Shown: in pieces, positions 12,901-23,828 of the stretch
Layout: every line of letters begins with the position of its first letter
Position numbering within the stretch: the stretch's first letter is position 1
Source of the DNA: Takakia lepidozioides
Taxonomy: Eukaryota; Streptophyta; Takakiopsida; Takakiales; Takakiaceae
Length of the DNA: 64,000 bases
Reading direction: 5' to 3'
Assembly (NCBI GenBank): GCA_030704615.1
Contig: CM060732.1
Coordinates: 7,750,001-7,814,000 of the forward strand
Position numbers and translations under genes: made by a program
The notes under the pieces: model-generated
What the model was told of the DNA's origin: nothing
Seen by the model: only the letters and a program-made list of their open reading frames with translations
Databases searched by the model: none

Positions 12901-14056
12901 AGCTCTTCTCCACTTAGAGCCGTGGCACCATCTAATGACTGAGGTATGGGCTGATCTGATAAGCTAGAGGGTGCCCGTAGACCATCAAAATTTGCATTTT
13001 CTCCAATGTCCAAACTTCAACGATGAATTTTAGAATGAAAATAAATTAAGCTAGTTCCAAAAATACAAAATTTCCAAATAATTGAACTCACTACAAGGCT
13101 TGACAATATTTGTTTACATTTCATTCAAATTTTTATATGTCACATCTAGTAGATAAGCCTGATTTGTGAGCTGTAGCTCCTAGGTGTTTCTTTTTATTTT
13201 TTATTTTTAAAAAATAGATAATTTAATATACTTTGGAAAAATCTATAGACTTTTAGCAAGAGCCCAAAAATGAGGTGTAGGTGGGTAGCATTGTAAGCCC
13301 TGAAGCTATACCCCCAAAAACTACGTCAAACAGGTTTCATATGATTCGGATATGGCCAAACATGCATTACATAATTTAAATTTGGTCATATTAATTAGTT
13401 CATTTTGGCCTGCCTTTATCGATTTCTACTACCACTTCATACAAAAGTTAACATTATACTCATTACAATAAAGTGAAATTCACATACCGTACCACATATA
13501 AAAAAGGACGTAACATGATTTGAGCCCCAAACCATTGGGGTAACAAAAAGTGTACTATCTAATAAAAGTTCAAAATAATTCAAAATGGATTTAGGGTTGC
13601 GGGGTTATGTGTTGAACGATGAGTCTTGGACTTGGTCGTTTTTCTTTGTTTGTGTCGTGGGATGATTTGCAAGTGCATAGCTAGGGTCCGAGATGGAAGC
13701 TTTGGAGACCATCTGCACTCAAGCGATGCGGGGAGGGTTGAGCTCGACAACTTTGGATACATGCGCGCAATCGATGCGGAGAGGGTTGAAACTCGACAGC
13801 TTCCTAGCTTTTTCATACGGCCCTCAATATCGTCCTCTCTACCCTCCTCTCTACCCCATCTTTCTTTCACATTGTCTACTTCTCCTTAGTCCACGCCCAA
13901 ACGCTCTCCAACTCTTCATCAATCTCGCTCCCACCCTCTTCATTTCTCATGCTTTTGCTGCAGTAGGTCGCTCCAGGCTTGGGTCTTTAGTTGCCGGTTC
14001 TTTAGGGGCACCATTGCCAGGAAGTTGTATTCTAGGGCTCAGCCATTTACATATTC
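12901..14056. other. AT-rich, no gene recognised
   Basis: AT-rich sequence between the two repeat arrays. Short open frames at 13,580-14,080 have no recognisable domain. No terminal repeats or RNA genes were seen. Confidence 0.5.
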
Positions 14057-14395
14057 ATGAAGGGAAAAGAGGTCCATGGTGACATCGTCAAGGCTGGAAT
14101 AGTACCAGATGTCATTCTGAACAATACCCTTGTTGATATGTATGCCAAATGTGGGAGCACTGTGGATGCAAATGAAGTGTTTGATGGGCAAACGAGATGT
14201 GGTGTTCTGGAGTGCTATGATTGCAGGATATGCACAACATGGATATGGGGGATGGAGGCTTTGAAGACCTGTGAGCAAATGCACATCAGCAGGGGTGAAG
14301 CCAGACCGAGTCACATTCATTTATGTTGTGTCATATCTTCATGCCAATTTCACCAATTTGGGTGTGCTATGGCTTGGTGGATTTGTAGCAAGTAG
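14057..14395 (+). pseudogene. PPR gene fragment
   Basis: The frame opens with KGKEVHGDIVKAGIVPDVIL, then NNTLVDMYAKCGS and NEVFD, which is one PLS-type pentatricopeptide motif. It is nearly the same as the repeats of the PPR pseudogenes at 50-58 kb. After about 40 residues the repeat pattern is lost (frameshift and deletion), and the frame runs into the ~180-bp array. There is no start, mitochondrial or plastid targeting region, or DYW domain. It is a captured or relic fragment of an amplified local PPR family. Confidence 0.75.
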
Positions 14396-14429
14396 GGTAA
14401 TGAAGATATGCTAGCCTTCAGAGCCATAA

Positions 14430-15470
14430 AGATTTTCAAGGGGTTGTGGTCTGGCCCCCAACATAGCTGCACTTGTTGTTCAAGTTTCCAGACATTCAGC
14501 TACTTTGATGGGCCTATCTTCTTGTCAATTCCTCCATTTGTGGTGTGCTATGGCTTGGCACATTTCTAACAAATAGTGTGATCAACATATGGTGGCCATC
14601 AGAGCTTTGGAATTTCGTAAGGTGTTGTGGTCTGGCCCCCAGCAGATCTGCACTTGTTGTTCAAGTTTCCGGACGTTCAGGTACTTAAATGGGCCTCTCT
14701 TCTTGCCAATTGCTCCAATTGTGGTGTGTTATGGCTTGAAACATTTCTAACAACTAGTGTGATCAAGTTATGGTGACCTCTAGAGCTCTGAATCTTATTG
14801 AAGGGTTGTGGTCTGGCCCCCAACAAATCTGCACTTGTTGTTCAAGTTTCCGGACGTTCAGGTACTCAGATGGGCCCATCTCCTTGCCAATTCCTCCAAT
14901 TGTGGTGTGCTATGGCTTGAAAAAATTCTAACAACTAGTGTGATCAAGTTATGGTGGCTTCCTTAGCTCTGAATTTTCTTAAGGGGTTGTGGTCTGGCCC
15001 CCAACAGATCTGCACTTGTTGTTCAAGTTTCCGGACGTTCAGGTACTTAGATGGGCCTATCTTCTTGGCAATTGCTCCAGTTGTGGTGTGCTATGGCTTG
15101 AAACATTTCTAACAACTAGTGTGATCAAGGTATGGTGGCCTCCTGAGCTCTGAATTTTCTTAAGGGGTTGTGGTCTGGCCCCCAACAGATCGGCACTTGT
15201 TGCTCAAGTTTCCGGACGTTCAGGTACTCAGATGGGCCTATCTCCTTGGCAATTGCTCCAGTTGTGGTGTGCTATGGCTTGAAATATTCCTACTAGTGTG
15301 ATCAAGGTATGGTGGCCTTTTGAGCTCTTCATTTCTTAAGGGGTTGTGGTCTGGCCCCCAACAGATCTGCACTTGTTGTTCAAGTTTCCGGACGTTTAGG
15401 TACTCAAATGGGCCTATCTCCTTGGCAATTGCTCCAATTGTGGTGTGCTATGGCTTGAAACATTTCACTG
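14430..15470 (-). repeat. tandem array of ~180-bp units (right array, inverted)
   Basis: About six copies of the unit seen at 11,205-12,611, here as its reverse complement. Landmarks GGTTGTGGTCTGGCCCCCAA and CAATTGTGGTGTGCTATGGC recur every ~180 bp near 14,448, 14,627, 14,811, 14,992, 15,171 and 15,347. The array stops abruptly at about 15,470 where AACCACT-rich sequence begins. Confidence 0.9.
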
Positions 15471-16339
15471 AGGTGTCTTTAACCACTCACAATTTACCAC
15501 CGTCCAAGTGATACCAATCACTGCGGTGTCTTTAACCACTCACTATGTACCACTGTCCAAGTGGTACTAATCACTGAGATGTCTTTAACCACATAACATT
15601 CTAGAACTAACATGAGAGGCTGAAAACCTGGCTATGTTGGCTACCTACATTTTAACGGCATTTGTACAACCAACCGCTATTCCAGTTGAGGAAAGTGATT
15701 AAGAGGGTGACGATGTTTCAGATTCAGAATAAAGTTTATTGTGGAACCATTTGTTCAATAGCATCATCCTACAATGGTCTGGACAGTTTTTCAAAGTCTG
15801 TCACAGGTGCACAAACCACTTAAAGTTTTTCATGTATCACCACAAAAATGGTACCAATCACTGTTGTGTAGGCAACCACTCATGAGCGACCACAGAATAG
15901 TGGTTCCAATTACTACAGTGTCTTTCACCACCCACTCTCTACCACTGTCAAAGTGGTTAATTAAAATAAATTTCCAAATCATAAATTATAAATAAAATTT
16001 GAATTATTACACGTGGAGTAGCAAGTGGTTTCAACCACTTCCCATCACTGAGGTGTCTATAACCATTCGCAATGTACCACTGCACCCATCCACTGCACCC
16101 ATCCACGTGGAATATTATATTTATTAACTAAAATATATTACCAAATAATAAATAATAAATAAAAACAAATTATTATACGTGGACACTTCCAACCACTGTC
16201 CGTGATGCCATCGCGGCATTTCATGGGGAGAAACCACCGGCAAGTGGTTACTATTGCAAGTGGTTACTAGTGGTTTATAGAGTGGGAAAAGACAATAGTG
16301 GTTAAAGGGCCAGTGGTTATTCTGCGTTTTCCTTCTAGT
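15471..16339. mobile_element. CACTA-like transposon end with subterminal repeats (partial)
   Basis: Read on the - strand, the segment starts at 16,339 with CACTAGAAGGAAAACGCAG, which resembles the CACTACAAGAAAA-type terminus of plant CACTA (EnSpm) elements. Inside are many copies of AACCACT/AGTGGTT in both orientations, as in the subterminal transposase-binding repeats of such elements. No opposite terminus was found; the segment abuts the ~180-bp array at 15,470 and contains the shared ~240-bp segment at 15,600-15,860. No transposase gene is present. Confidence 0.5.
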
Positions 16340-17256
16340 GTATGCATACCATTTTCGACATCTGCAGCAAGTGCTTCATCGCAGCCTCCACAAGTTCGGT
16401 GGTGGTCTCCGATGTGTCACTCTCTTCAGATGGTTTTGGTCCATTTTCCTCTCCTCGATAGTATTGACTTGTCAGCTTCTTGCTTTCAAGATCTCATCGT
16501 AAGGAACAGCACAATTTTTCGCCCAGTGGCCAAACTTGCCACATCGATTGAAGTTCATCGATTGTTTCCTGTCGACGTTGTGTCTAGACCCGCCGCCAGG
16601 CTTTCGCTATCCTTCTGACCGTTTGTAGTTTTGGGCAAATCTCTGAAACTTCACCCACAAAGCTTCTTCGTCCTTCTTCTTGTTCTTGAGCTCTCTCCTA
16701 CTCTCTTCATGCAACAGTTTTGATGTTAGTTCTTCTAGAGTAGGTAGATCCCTTTGACTCAACACCAACTGGACATAGTGCTCATAACTCTCCGGGAGAG
16801 CGTTCATGACCATTTCGACCACAATATCATCAGATATTTTCTCTCCAAAACTAGCCAACTGATTTAGTAAGTCTGTGACATGCTCTAGAAAATTTTCCAT
16901 TGGTGTGTCCTCCTCCATTTTGAGATTAGTCAGCTTGTTGCGGATGAGTAATCTCCTCGAAGATGCCTTGACCTTGTACAGACTAGCAGGAGTATCCCAG
17001 ATTTGCTTGGGCTCCTTCAAGTGTTGTATATAAGGAATGACCTTGTCTGACATGGACAGATAATCGTGAGAGCTCTCCGTTTTTGCCTTCTGAAGGCCTC
17101 TTCCCGACCTTCAATTGGCTCAGTGTCTTCCTCTACAATGTCTAACAAATCTTCTCTCAATAGTATGTTGCTAACTTTGAACCGCCACACACTATAGTTG
17201 GACTGTCCAACTAACTTGTTCGCTTCCGAGATAGTATGTTCGATGACTCCTGACAT
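16340..17256 (-). pseudogene. Ty1/copia gag fragment (UBN2-type)
   Basis: On the - strand from the ATG at 17,256 the frame reads NKLVGQSNYSVWRFKVSNIL and then, in another frame, KEPKQIWDTPASLYK, MEEDTPMENFLEHVTDLLNQ and LPESYEHYVQLVLSQRDLPT. These are the hallmarks of copia-type Gag (UBN2 family). A frameshift lies near 17,050-17,090, and the zinc-knuckle region near 16,500-16,600 is also out of frame. Protease, integrase and reverse transcriptase are absent because the sequence stops at the CACTA-like terminus near 16,340. The primer-binding site is upstream at 17,509-17,520. It probably sits in an intron of the DHAR pseudogene. Confidence 0.8.
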
Positions 17257-17508
17257 TGTGATTGAAAATAAAGAAAAAAGAAAAGAAAAGGAAAGAAAGA
17301 AATGGAGGCTCGAACGTAAGAGAAGACAGAAGAAGAGAAGAAGTAGAAGAAGAAGAACGTAAAGACAAAAGAAGAACGTAATAGTGACTCGCTTTGGAGC
17401 TGAGCTCCACAAAGCCAACGATGTCTACTTAGCAAAAGAAACGTTCAGCGGCGGAGCAGTGCTCAACGTCTGACTTCAAGTACAATGATTCCATTGGTCT
17501 CTCCCCCG

Positions 17509-17631
17509 ACTCTGATACCATGAAGAATTTCACATACAGTATATTGAGGATCAATGAGACTGGAATACAAGGCCTCTGGAGAGCAAGCCATATATACAGT
17601 GGTGGCACCGCCGAGTCTAATAAATGTAACA
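17509..17631 (-). other. copia primer-binding site and LTR remnant
   Basis: The complement of 17,509-17,520 is TGGTATCAGAG plus one base, the usual initiator-methionine tRNA primer site of copia elements. The LTR side begins with TG at 17,521 (CTTCA on the - strand). A TGTTACATT start near 17,631 would give a very short LTR of ~110 bp; that outer limit is uncertain. Confidence 0.55.
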
Positions 17632-17710
17632 TGGCTCATTAGCTAGAAGAGCCATACTAATCGGAATGAATAACTGTCAACTACCCCTAAGTAATTACTA
17701 TGGCCTGCAG

Positions 17711-17796
17711 CTACACCGATGCAATCGGTGATCCATGTGAAATGTCTTTAAAGCTAGCCTGATCATTCAACAGAAAAAGTTGCCCTATGAAGCAAC
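17711..17796 (+). pseudogene. DHAR: dehydroascorbate reductase exon, 5' part (disrupted)
   Basis: After an acceptor CTGCAG at 17,705-17,710 the translation gives AIGDPCEMSLKL, a one-base frameshift near 17,753 (a TGA appears in the starting frame), then IIQQKKLPYEAT. This is the glutathione S-transferase-like N-terminal domain of plant DHAR. C-E-M-S stands where DHAR enzymes have the CxxS/C active site that reduces dehydroascorbate with glutathione. The exon is cut at 17,796 by the gypsy insertion and continues at 34,866. The first exon was not found; the copia fragment lies upstream. Frameshift plus insertion make this a pseudogene. Confidence 0.75.
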
Positions 17797-18377
17797 TGTT
17801 AGGTGCCTTGAACAAAGATCGAGACCTGTCGACCAGTTTGGCGAAGCAAGTGACTGCTAGAAGACTGCCGAACTGACAGTTGCAGGTCGAATGGAGCAGG
17901 CTCGCGTTCACGAACAGATCCACGATTAGGGATTTAAGAAAGTGGGCTTGGAGATGGCAAGGGTGGAGAAGAGAAAAGAATGATGGTGTACAGGCATCTA
18001 GAGCAGATCTGTATTGACAGGAAACCAGTGTAGCATGGCGTGGAGGGGCGGACTGGACATCGTAGTCCAGTACTGTGCATAGATAGAATGGCATGAGATG
18101 AGTACATAGGTTGACAGGGAGATCTTTTGAACAAGGAATCAGGCCAGAGTAGGAGTGACGATCACTTGATCGATCTGTGAATTTGTAAATGAGGGAAGTG
18201 GAATAAGAATAGGGCCTTGGCTGGAACTCAGATATAGATGAGAGTCCGGTTGAAACAAAATCCCGAGCAATCAGTTTTCCTTGGAGTTTTTGTAAATTCC
18301 CTGTGAACAGCAAACCAAGCAAAGCGCCTGAAATTTTGTCGTAGTTGGACAAAGAAAAGAGAGTCAGATCTTTTACA
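17797..18377 (+). repeat. 5' LTR of gypsy element
   Basis: 581 bp, TG...CA termini. Compared with the 3' LTR it lacks ~130 bp (between positions matching 34,402 and 34,531) at a short GTGG repeat, and has six extra bases (near 18,179). The difference points to a deletion after insertion, or to template switching. Confidence 0.95.
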
Positions 18378-18379
18378 AG

Positions 18380-18391
18380 TGGTATCAGAGC
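18380..18391 (+). other. gypsy primer-binding site
   Basis: TGGTATCAGAGC lies two bases after the 5' LTR and is complementary to the 3' end of plant initiator methionine tRNA, the standard primer for first-strand synthesis in many plant gypsy elements. Confidence 0.9.
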
Positions 18392-18456
18392 TGGTTTGCG
18401 ATCGGGCAGAACAGATTGTGGATTTCGCAATTTCCAGAAGTAGGGTAATCGTGTGA

Positions 18457-19644
18457 ATGAGCCAGATCTCATTCGGCTCTGTGAGCACGCAACCTGGTGA
18501 CGACGATCAAGATAGTGAAATGGCTGGAGATCGTGAGCGCTCAGATGCGGCCAGTCTACACCGAGCTTCAGATCGCGAACATGGAAGTCAGTTATTTTCC
18601 CAGCAGCAAATGGAGGCCTTAGGTACTTTGATTCGATCTGAGATACAGAAGTTGGCCCCTGCACAAACTCAAACTGACAAGCGATCTAGGGAGCTGCCTG
18701 TGAGTGAGCCACTGAATGAGGACGAATCTGAGGCTGACTCCCATGAGGCCAAGATGAAAAGAAGCAAGGATGTCACCAGGGAGATCAGAAGATTGGTGAA
18801 GTTGCCAGAATTCTATGGTAAGCCATCTGTCAAGCCTGAAGAAATATTGTCTTTCTTGGATACCTTAGAAGAGTTCTTTGAGGACGATTATTCAGAGGAA
18901 GCCAAGATACAGACAGCTGCTCTACAGCTCCGTGATGCCGCCAAGCTATGGTGGTCGCGTCAGAAGCAGGAACGCCGTGAACACAAGAAACCATCTGTGG
19001 ATAGTTGGGCTATGTTTAAGACACTGTTCTTAGCCCATTACCTACCTGGCGACTATGCACACAAGACGAAAGTTGAATTGTTCAGACTGAGACAGGAGAC
19101 TATGAGCGTGGGAGAGTTTAAGACGAGATTTGAAACCCATGCCAGTTATTTCCCCTCGTTGAGTGAAGAGGACAGAGTTGATTTTTTTGTCGATGGCCTC
19201 AGTGATTCTCTCAAATTTAAGGTCAAAGCCCACAACCCTCGTACAGAGGCAGAAGCATATCGTTTGGCCTGCAATTTTGAGAATGAAGTAAGGGCACAAC
19301 GTTCTTCGAACTTTGCCCGTGGCACGGCCGAGTTCAAGCCTAGATCATCTGGTCCTTGGCAGTCACCAGCGAAGAGAGGGAATTGGAAGAGATTTAAACC
19401 GTTTAAGAAGGCAGGGGATCAAACTATACGGAGACCGCCAATGAGGGCTCCCCCAAGGCTCAGTTTCAAAGAACAGGAAGAACACAGGCGTAAGGGTTTG
19501 TGTTTCTTGTGCCATGAACCTGGACACAGAGCTGCTGAGTGTATGAAGTACCCAAATTCTCGTCAGGCTCGACAGACAGCCGCCTTAACAGTTGAAGGAC
19601 CTACAGAACCTTATGTGGTTGTTGAAACTGGAGAGAAATCATGA
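18457..19644 (+). CDS. gag: gypsy Gag protein
   Basis: 395 residues from the ATG at 18,457. The central retrotransposon-Gag domain includes KLPEFYGKPSVKPEEILSFL, LWWSRQKQE and LFLAHYLPGDYAHKTKVELF. A single CCHC zinc knuckle (CFLCHEPGHRAAEC) near the C-terminus binds RNA in this family. The frame ends in TGA (19,642-19,644), but the same frame continues without another stop into protease and reverse transcriptase. The TGA is therefore either a readthrough signal separating Gag from Pol or a CGA-to-TGA mutation. No other lesion is visible. Confidence 0.9.
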   Translation: MSQISFGSVSTQPGDDDQDSEMAGDRERSDAASLHRASDREHGSQLFSQQQMEALGTLIRSEIQKLAPAQTQTDKRSRELPVSEPLNEDESEADSHEAKMKRSKDVTREIRRLVKLPEFYGKPSVKPEEILSFLDTLEEFFEDDYSEEAKIQTAALQLRDAAKLWWSRQKQERREHKKPSVDSWAMFKTLFLAHYLPGDYAHKTKVELFRLRQETMSVGEFKTRFETHASYFPSLSEEDRVDFFVDGLSDSLKFKVKAHNPRTEAEAYRLACNFENEVRAQRSSNFARGTAEFKPRSSGPWQSPAKRGNWKRFKPFKKAGDQTIRRPPMRAPPRLSFKEQEEHRRKGLCFLCHEPGHRAAECMKYPNSRQARQTAALTVEGPTEPYVVVETGEKS

Positions 19645-20488
19645 CAAGAAAATGGGAAAGGTCCTAATGTGCGGGTTTCTGCAGCTATCATTGGAGACCA
19701 AATAGAGCATGACCCCAGTGTGATACGGGTTCATGGGAGAGTGGCTGGAATTCCCACTCAAGTGCTGATTGATACTGGCAGCACTCACAACCTGTTGTCA
19801 AAGGATTTTGCTGACAAATTGGGACTAGTTCAAGAAGACATGCAACCCTGTCAAATCTTGTTACCAGATGGTGGCGTGGATTCTACGCACAAACACATCC
19901 CAAAGGTACCAATGGACATGCAAGGAGTACGGACTATGGCTGACTTCGAGGTCTGGGAGGGAGCTCGGTACGACTGCATCCTTGGCATGCGGTGGCTGGA
20001 TCCGGTTGATGCTGTGGTGGCTTGCAAATCCGGACTGGTTAGTGGTACCTTGCCCAACGGGAAGGGATTCAATATCAAAGGTATTAGAGCTCTTCCCAAT
20101 ATACCTGTTTTGTCAGCTATTCAAATGAAGAGATGTATCCGGAAGGGAAATACTCAGCTTTTTGCTGTTAGCTTGCATGAGATCTTGGAAACAAATCAGG
20201 GAGAAGGGAAGTCACATCCCAGACTTAGCCTGGTCCTGAATGAATATAAAGATATGTTTCCTGATGAGCTCCCTGGGATGCCCCCTGAATGGGAGGTTGA
20301 TCATGCAATCGAGTTGATGTCAGATGCTGTACCGGTTGCAAGGGCACCGTACAGGCATTCAATTGCAGAAAATGAAGAATTAGAAAGGCAGTTGAATGAC
20401 TTGTTGGAAAATGGGTATATACGTCCAAGTAAATCCCCTTGGGGTGCCCCTGTAATGTTTAAGAAAAAGAAAGACGGAACTTTGAGAC
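19645..20488 (+). pseudogene. pol: gypsy Pol, first part: protease and start of reverse transcriptase
   Basis: Directly in frame with Gag past its TGA. The aspartic protease motif is VLIDTGSTHNLLS (about 19,762-19,800), and CILGMRWL lies near 19,977. The reverse transcriptase lead-in is ELPGMPPEWEVDHAIEL followed by YIRPSKSPWGAPVMFKKK. At 20,488 the reading frame is cut by the MULE. The protein resumes in the matching frame at 31,547, so Pol was continuous before the MULE arrived. Confidence 0.9.
20480..20488. other. MULE target-site duplication, left copy
   Basis: CTTTGAGAC, repeated exactly at 31,538-31,546 and forming part of the reverse transcriptase coding sequence on either side. Nine bases is the typical duplication made by Mutator-like transposases. 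Confidence 0.92.
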
Positions 20489-20570
20489 GGGGAATGCTTG
20501 CGCGTGAGCCTGGCCGCGTGAGCCTGTGAGCCTGTGAGCCTGGCTAGGCTCACGCCACGTCAGCAAGCTT
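20489..20570. repeat. MULE left terminal inverted repeat and subterminal motif
   Basis: GTGAGCCTG-type units recur four times in ~60 bp and match the right end in inverted orientation without gaps over the first ~18 informative bases. The outermost seven bases do not match, so the exact terminus has either diverged or lies a few bases inward. Confidence 0.8.
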
Positions 20571-21344
20571 CCACGTGTTCAGGCCGTAATTCCGTGCTTA
20601 CCCCCCCTATTACCGCGGATCAGCTGTCGCCTATGTCCTAATTTTTTATCCCTCTTCAAGGCCCCCACATGAATATTCTTTGTGGCCGAGAACAATGGCA
20701 GGTTTGCGGATGAATTATGATTGAGGTCATGACTTTGGAATGAGGAGATCGTCCACTAGAGAACTGAATATTAAAACCAAACATTTTTTTTGGGCAAAGC
20801 AGTACATTCATTCCAACACACAATCATTTTTCAATTCCGCAATCCGAAGACCTATTTTAGGCAATCCCCAACTGTACTTACGGGAACGCGCAAAGAACTT
20901 GAAAAACAGTTTGGAGATGGAAGCAAAACCAAAATACAATTTATTGAGCCTCGGTACTTGAACCTAAAGAAATATTGGAGGTTTCAGAGGAACCACTTCC
21001 AGAGTGTACATCAATATCATCTATGAATACAGCAGCACATCCATGACGTTTTTTTTTTCCTCGACCTTCATGGAGATGCGAGTACAGTGTTTGTTCGGAT
21101 AATACCCGTGCGCAAGCTTCCGCGTAAACCGGCAAGCGGTTGGATCTAGGGGGACTCGGGGACATGTAGTATCCTTAGAAACCGAAAGGCGTCTGCTGAT
21201 TCGATGACTGGTGCTGAACTCTGCAAAGCAAGAAGAGGAATGGTGGTATATGTTAACATCCAGATATAGACAACGGAAGCCACTATTTCTCGAATGGGAA
21301 CGACACAAGGAAATGTAACATATTTTGCACGAGTACACAAGAAC
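20571..21344. other. MULE left interior, no gene recognised
   Basis: Sequence between the left terminus and the stop of the ParB/methyltransferase-like gene. Small open frames here have no recognisable motif. It should hold the 3' untranslated region and polyadenylation site of that - strand gene. Confidence 0.5.
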
Positions 21345-23198
21345 TTACTCACACTCAAAATCGGAGTCCACGTCCAGATCCTCGTCAGGCGCTTCGGGCT
21401 CCTCCAGAAGTCCCTCTGTGGATGGGGCAGAAGTAGTGCCCGACTCAAGCTGACGAAGCTCGCTTGAGAAGAGCTTTGTATCAGCTTCCATGCCGAAGAA
21501 GTGCCTTCCGGCGCTCTTGCAAGCATGAAAACATGCTCCTGCAAATCCAAGAAGAACGAGAAATAAAAACCAGGATTCCCTAAGGTCACTGCCCATATGT
21601 CAAACACAATGTGAAGGGCCCCACCTGTGCCCATAGACAAGTCAACCACTCGTCCACCATGACGGCTGCATGTCTCCACCAAAGTCTGCATGAAAGCTGG
21701 AGATTTCTCCCGTGCACCTCTCCAAGGGACACCATTCGTCCTTTTCATAGTCCGACCCGAGTCGACGTAATTGAAGATAACATCATCCTCCACAGGCTCG
21801 CAGTGGGGTCAATGTGAGCTGCAAGGTCCCTCAACTGAAACTCAGCAACACCAGCAGGAAGAGTGTCCGTCCGCCTCACCAGGCACAAAGCTTCGAACAC
21901 TCGTGTCTGTCATTAATCACGAAGAGGGAATGAGACAGAAGTCATAACCCACCATTTTGATTTACCGGAAAACCACGAAACATCAATTGAAAGGAACCAA
22001 CTCATTTCTGCCCCGGGAACTCGCCCTTCGTAAGAGGCAGAGTATTGATGCATGTCCAAGTTTTGATGACACGAAACCCGGAAGCTTTCATGTAGCTGAA
22101 AAGAGTTCTTCGAGCCGACATGTCCTTTGACTGCATGAGAAGAAGAGCCCCCGAGTCCGAAAGGAACTTGTTGCTGAACGAGAAAGCCCACTGCCAGTAA
22201 CGAGAATCCGATTTGTTCCAAGTCGGGGTCGAATTGGAAGGAAACACATCAGGGACAGCAAAACCGTCAGGAATGTCCAGCACCACAAGGTCAGTCGCGT
22301 ATGCCTGTTGAACTCCATTCACCCATTCCGGACTTTTTGTGACCTACAGCCAAAAACATGAGACATTGTAAGAAGCCCAATCCAAATCTAACAGGAGATC
22401 AATCCCCTGGACAAGCCACAACAAGCTGCCAAACACAATTATTCATACAACAGTTTAGACATAAGTTTTCACCTGAGTGAGGAACGAAACAAGCATGTCC
22501 CATGATTTCGAGGGCACCCCTTTGAATGTGGACTTCCTCGACTCCATCATTGAAAGAAAACTTTCATTCAGCACCTTACGATTGAACTGGCCCAAAACCC
22601 TGGAGGGATGTTCTCTCGCCTCGAAAACTTGCTCCCTGGACTTTGAAGTTCTCCTATCCCTCCTTGCAGGAGAAGGCTGTCTTTCAGGAACCTCTGACGG
22701 TCCCTGTCCTTGCGGAGCTGCACTTTTCCCCTTCCCCTTCGGATCCCCGACAACCTTCCCCTTTCGTTTTGGAGTAGCAGTTTTCTCGGGCTCTTTTGCA
22801 GCCAGAGCCGAAATGATTCTGTCCTGGATGTCTTTCTCAGCCAATGGGGCAATCGCTGCGGCATTGTCGTTCAGGTTTCTCAAAACAACTTCATCGAATG
22901 GGGTGTCCTGTTTTGGCAGGTCGAGGTACCACCCACAGTCTCGGAAGTGCGCCCTGCTCCAGTCTTTGGCAATACCAGCCGTGTACATTGTCTTGTCATT
23001 GGAGGGGTCAGCCCATGAATAGATGAAGTCTGGGTCATCGCTAAGGTACTTTCCCGGTATGAGGATATGATACATATACCTGAATCACACACAAAAAACC
23101 CAGACAGTCATTCGATCAGAAAACGAAAAAGAACACACATCCGGAAAAAGATATTGAAATGCAGGAAGGCAACACTGAGAATTCTACTTTTGAAATCC

Positions 23199-23828
23199 CG
23201 AATCAACCTTGCGTTGACGCAATGTTCATTCGAGCAGAAATGGGGAACACCAAATGATAATGTTGTATTAATAGAGACAACGACTGAGAAGCGCAATTCA
23301 ACATTGCTTCAACGCAAGGTTGTTTTCATTCAGAGAGGAAATGGAAAACACTGCCTGAAAACTACCATCAGACTATGTACTGGTGCGGATATTCAACATT
23401 GCGTTGGCGCAATGTTGAAATCCTCTGTTGAAACACATGTCAATGCTATCTCATAATCATAAGTTTCCTACAATTGTATTGAAATCGGGGGATGGCTACG
23501 GGAAATTTCCAGCAATCCATACCGCCAAACAACCTTGCGTCAACGCAAGGCTGTTTGTTGGTACAGTGAAAGTTGTAAATAGCATTTCAAACCGACTCCA
23601 AACAGTCTTATGTTCATCTTCGCAGCATTGGAACTGGATTTGAACTACCCAAAACCACAGGAAAAGCTACATAGCCTGCCACTTCATCAACCTTGCGTTG
23701 ACGCAAGGCTGATTTTCCTATCAGTTTATCCCCTTTCACATTCAGAAAAACGGCATTATGGGATACTTAGGTATAGGTAAGGAAACCAGGACAAAGGGAA
23801 ACAACCTTGCGTTAACGCAATGTTGCTC
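23199..23828. repeat. six short palindromes in one intron
   Basis: Near-perfect inverted repeats of ~24 bp with half-site CAACCTTGCGT and a TTGA or TCAA centre lie at about 23,203, 23,303, 23,395, 23,529, 23,689 and 23,803. All are in the ~870-bp intron between exons 5 and 6 of the - strand MULE gene. Copies differ mainly by CCTT/CATT swaps in an arm. Confidence 0.9.

Noticed and set aside
13580-14082. Coding gene between the repeat arrays
   Set aside because: Overlapping short frames on both strands, no domain, no splice logic and biased low-complexity text.
17711-18664. 317-residue - strand frame across the gypsy 5' LTR
   Set aside because: It covers LTR, primer site and DHAR exon in antisense; a near-copy appears at the 3' LTR only because LTRs repeat. 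No protein family resemblance.
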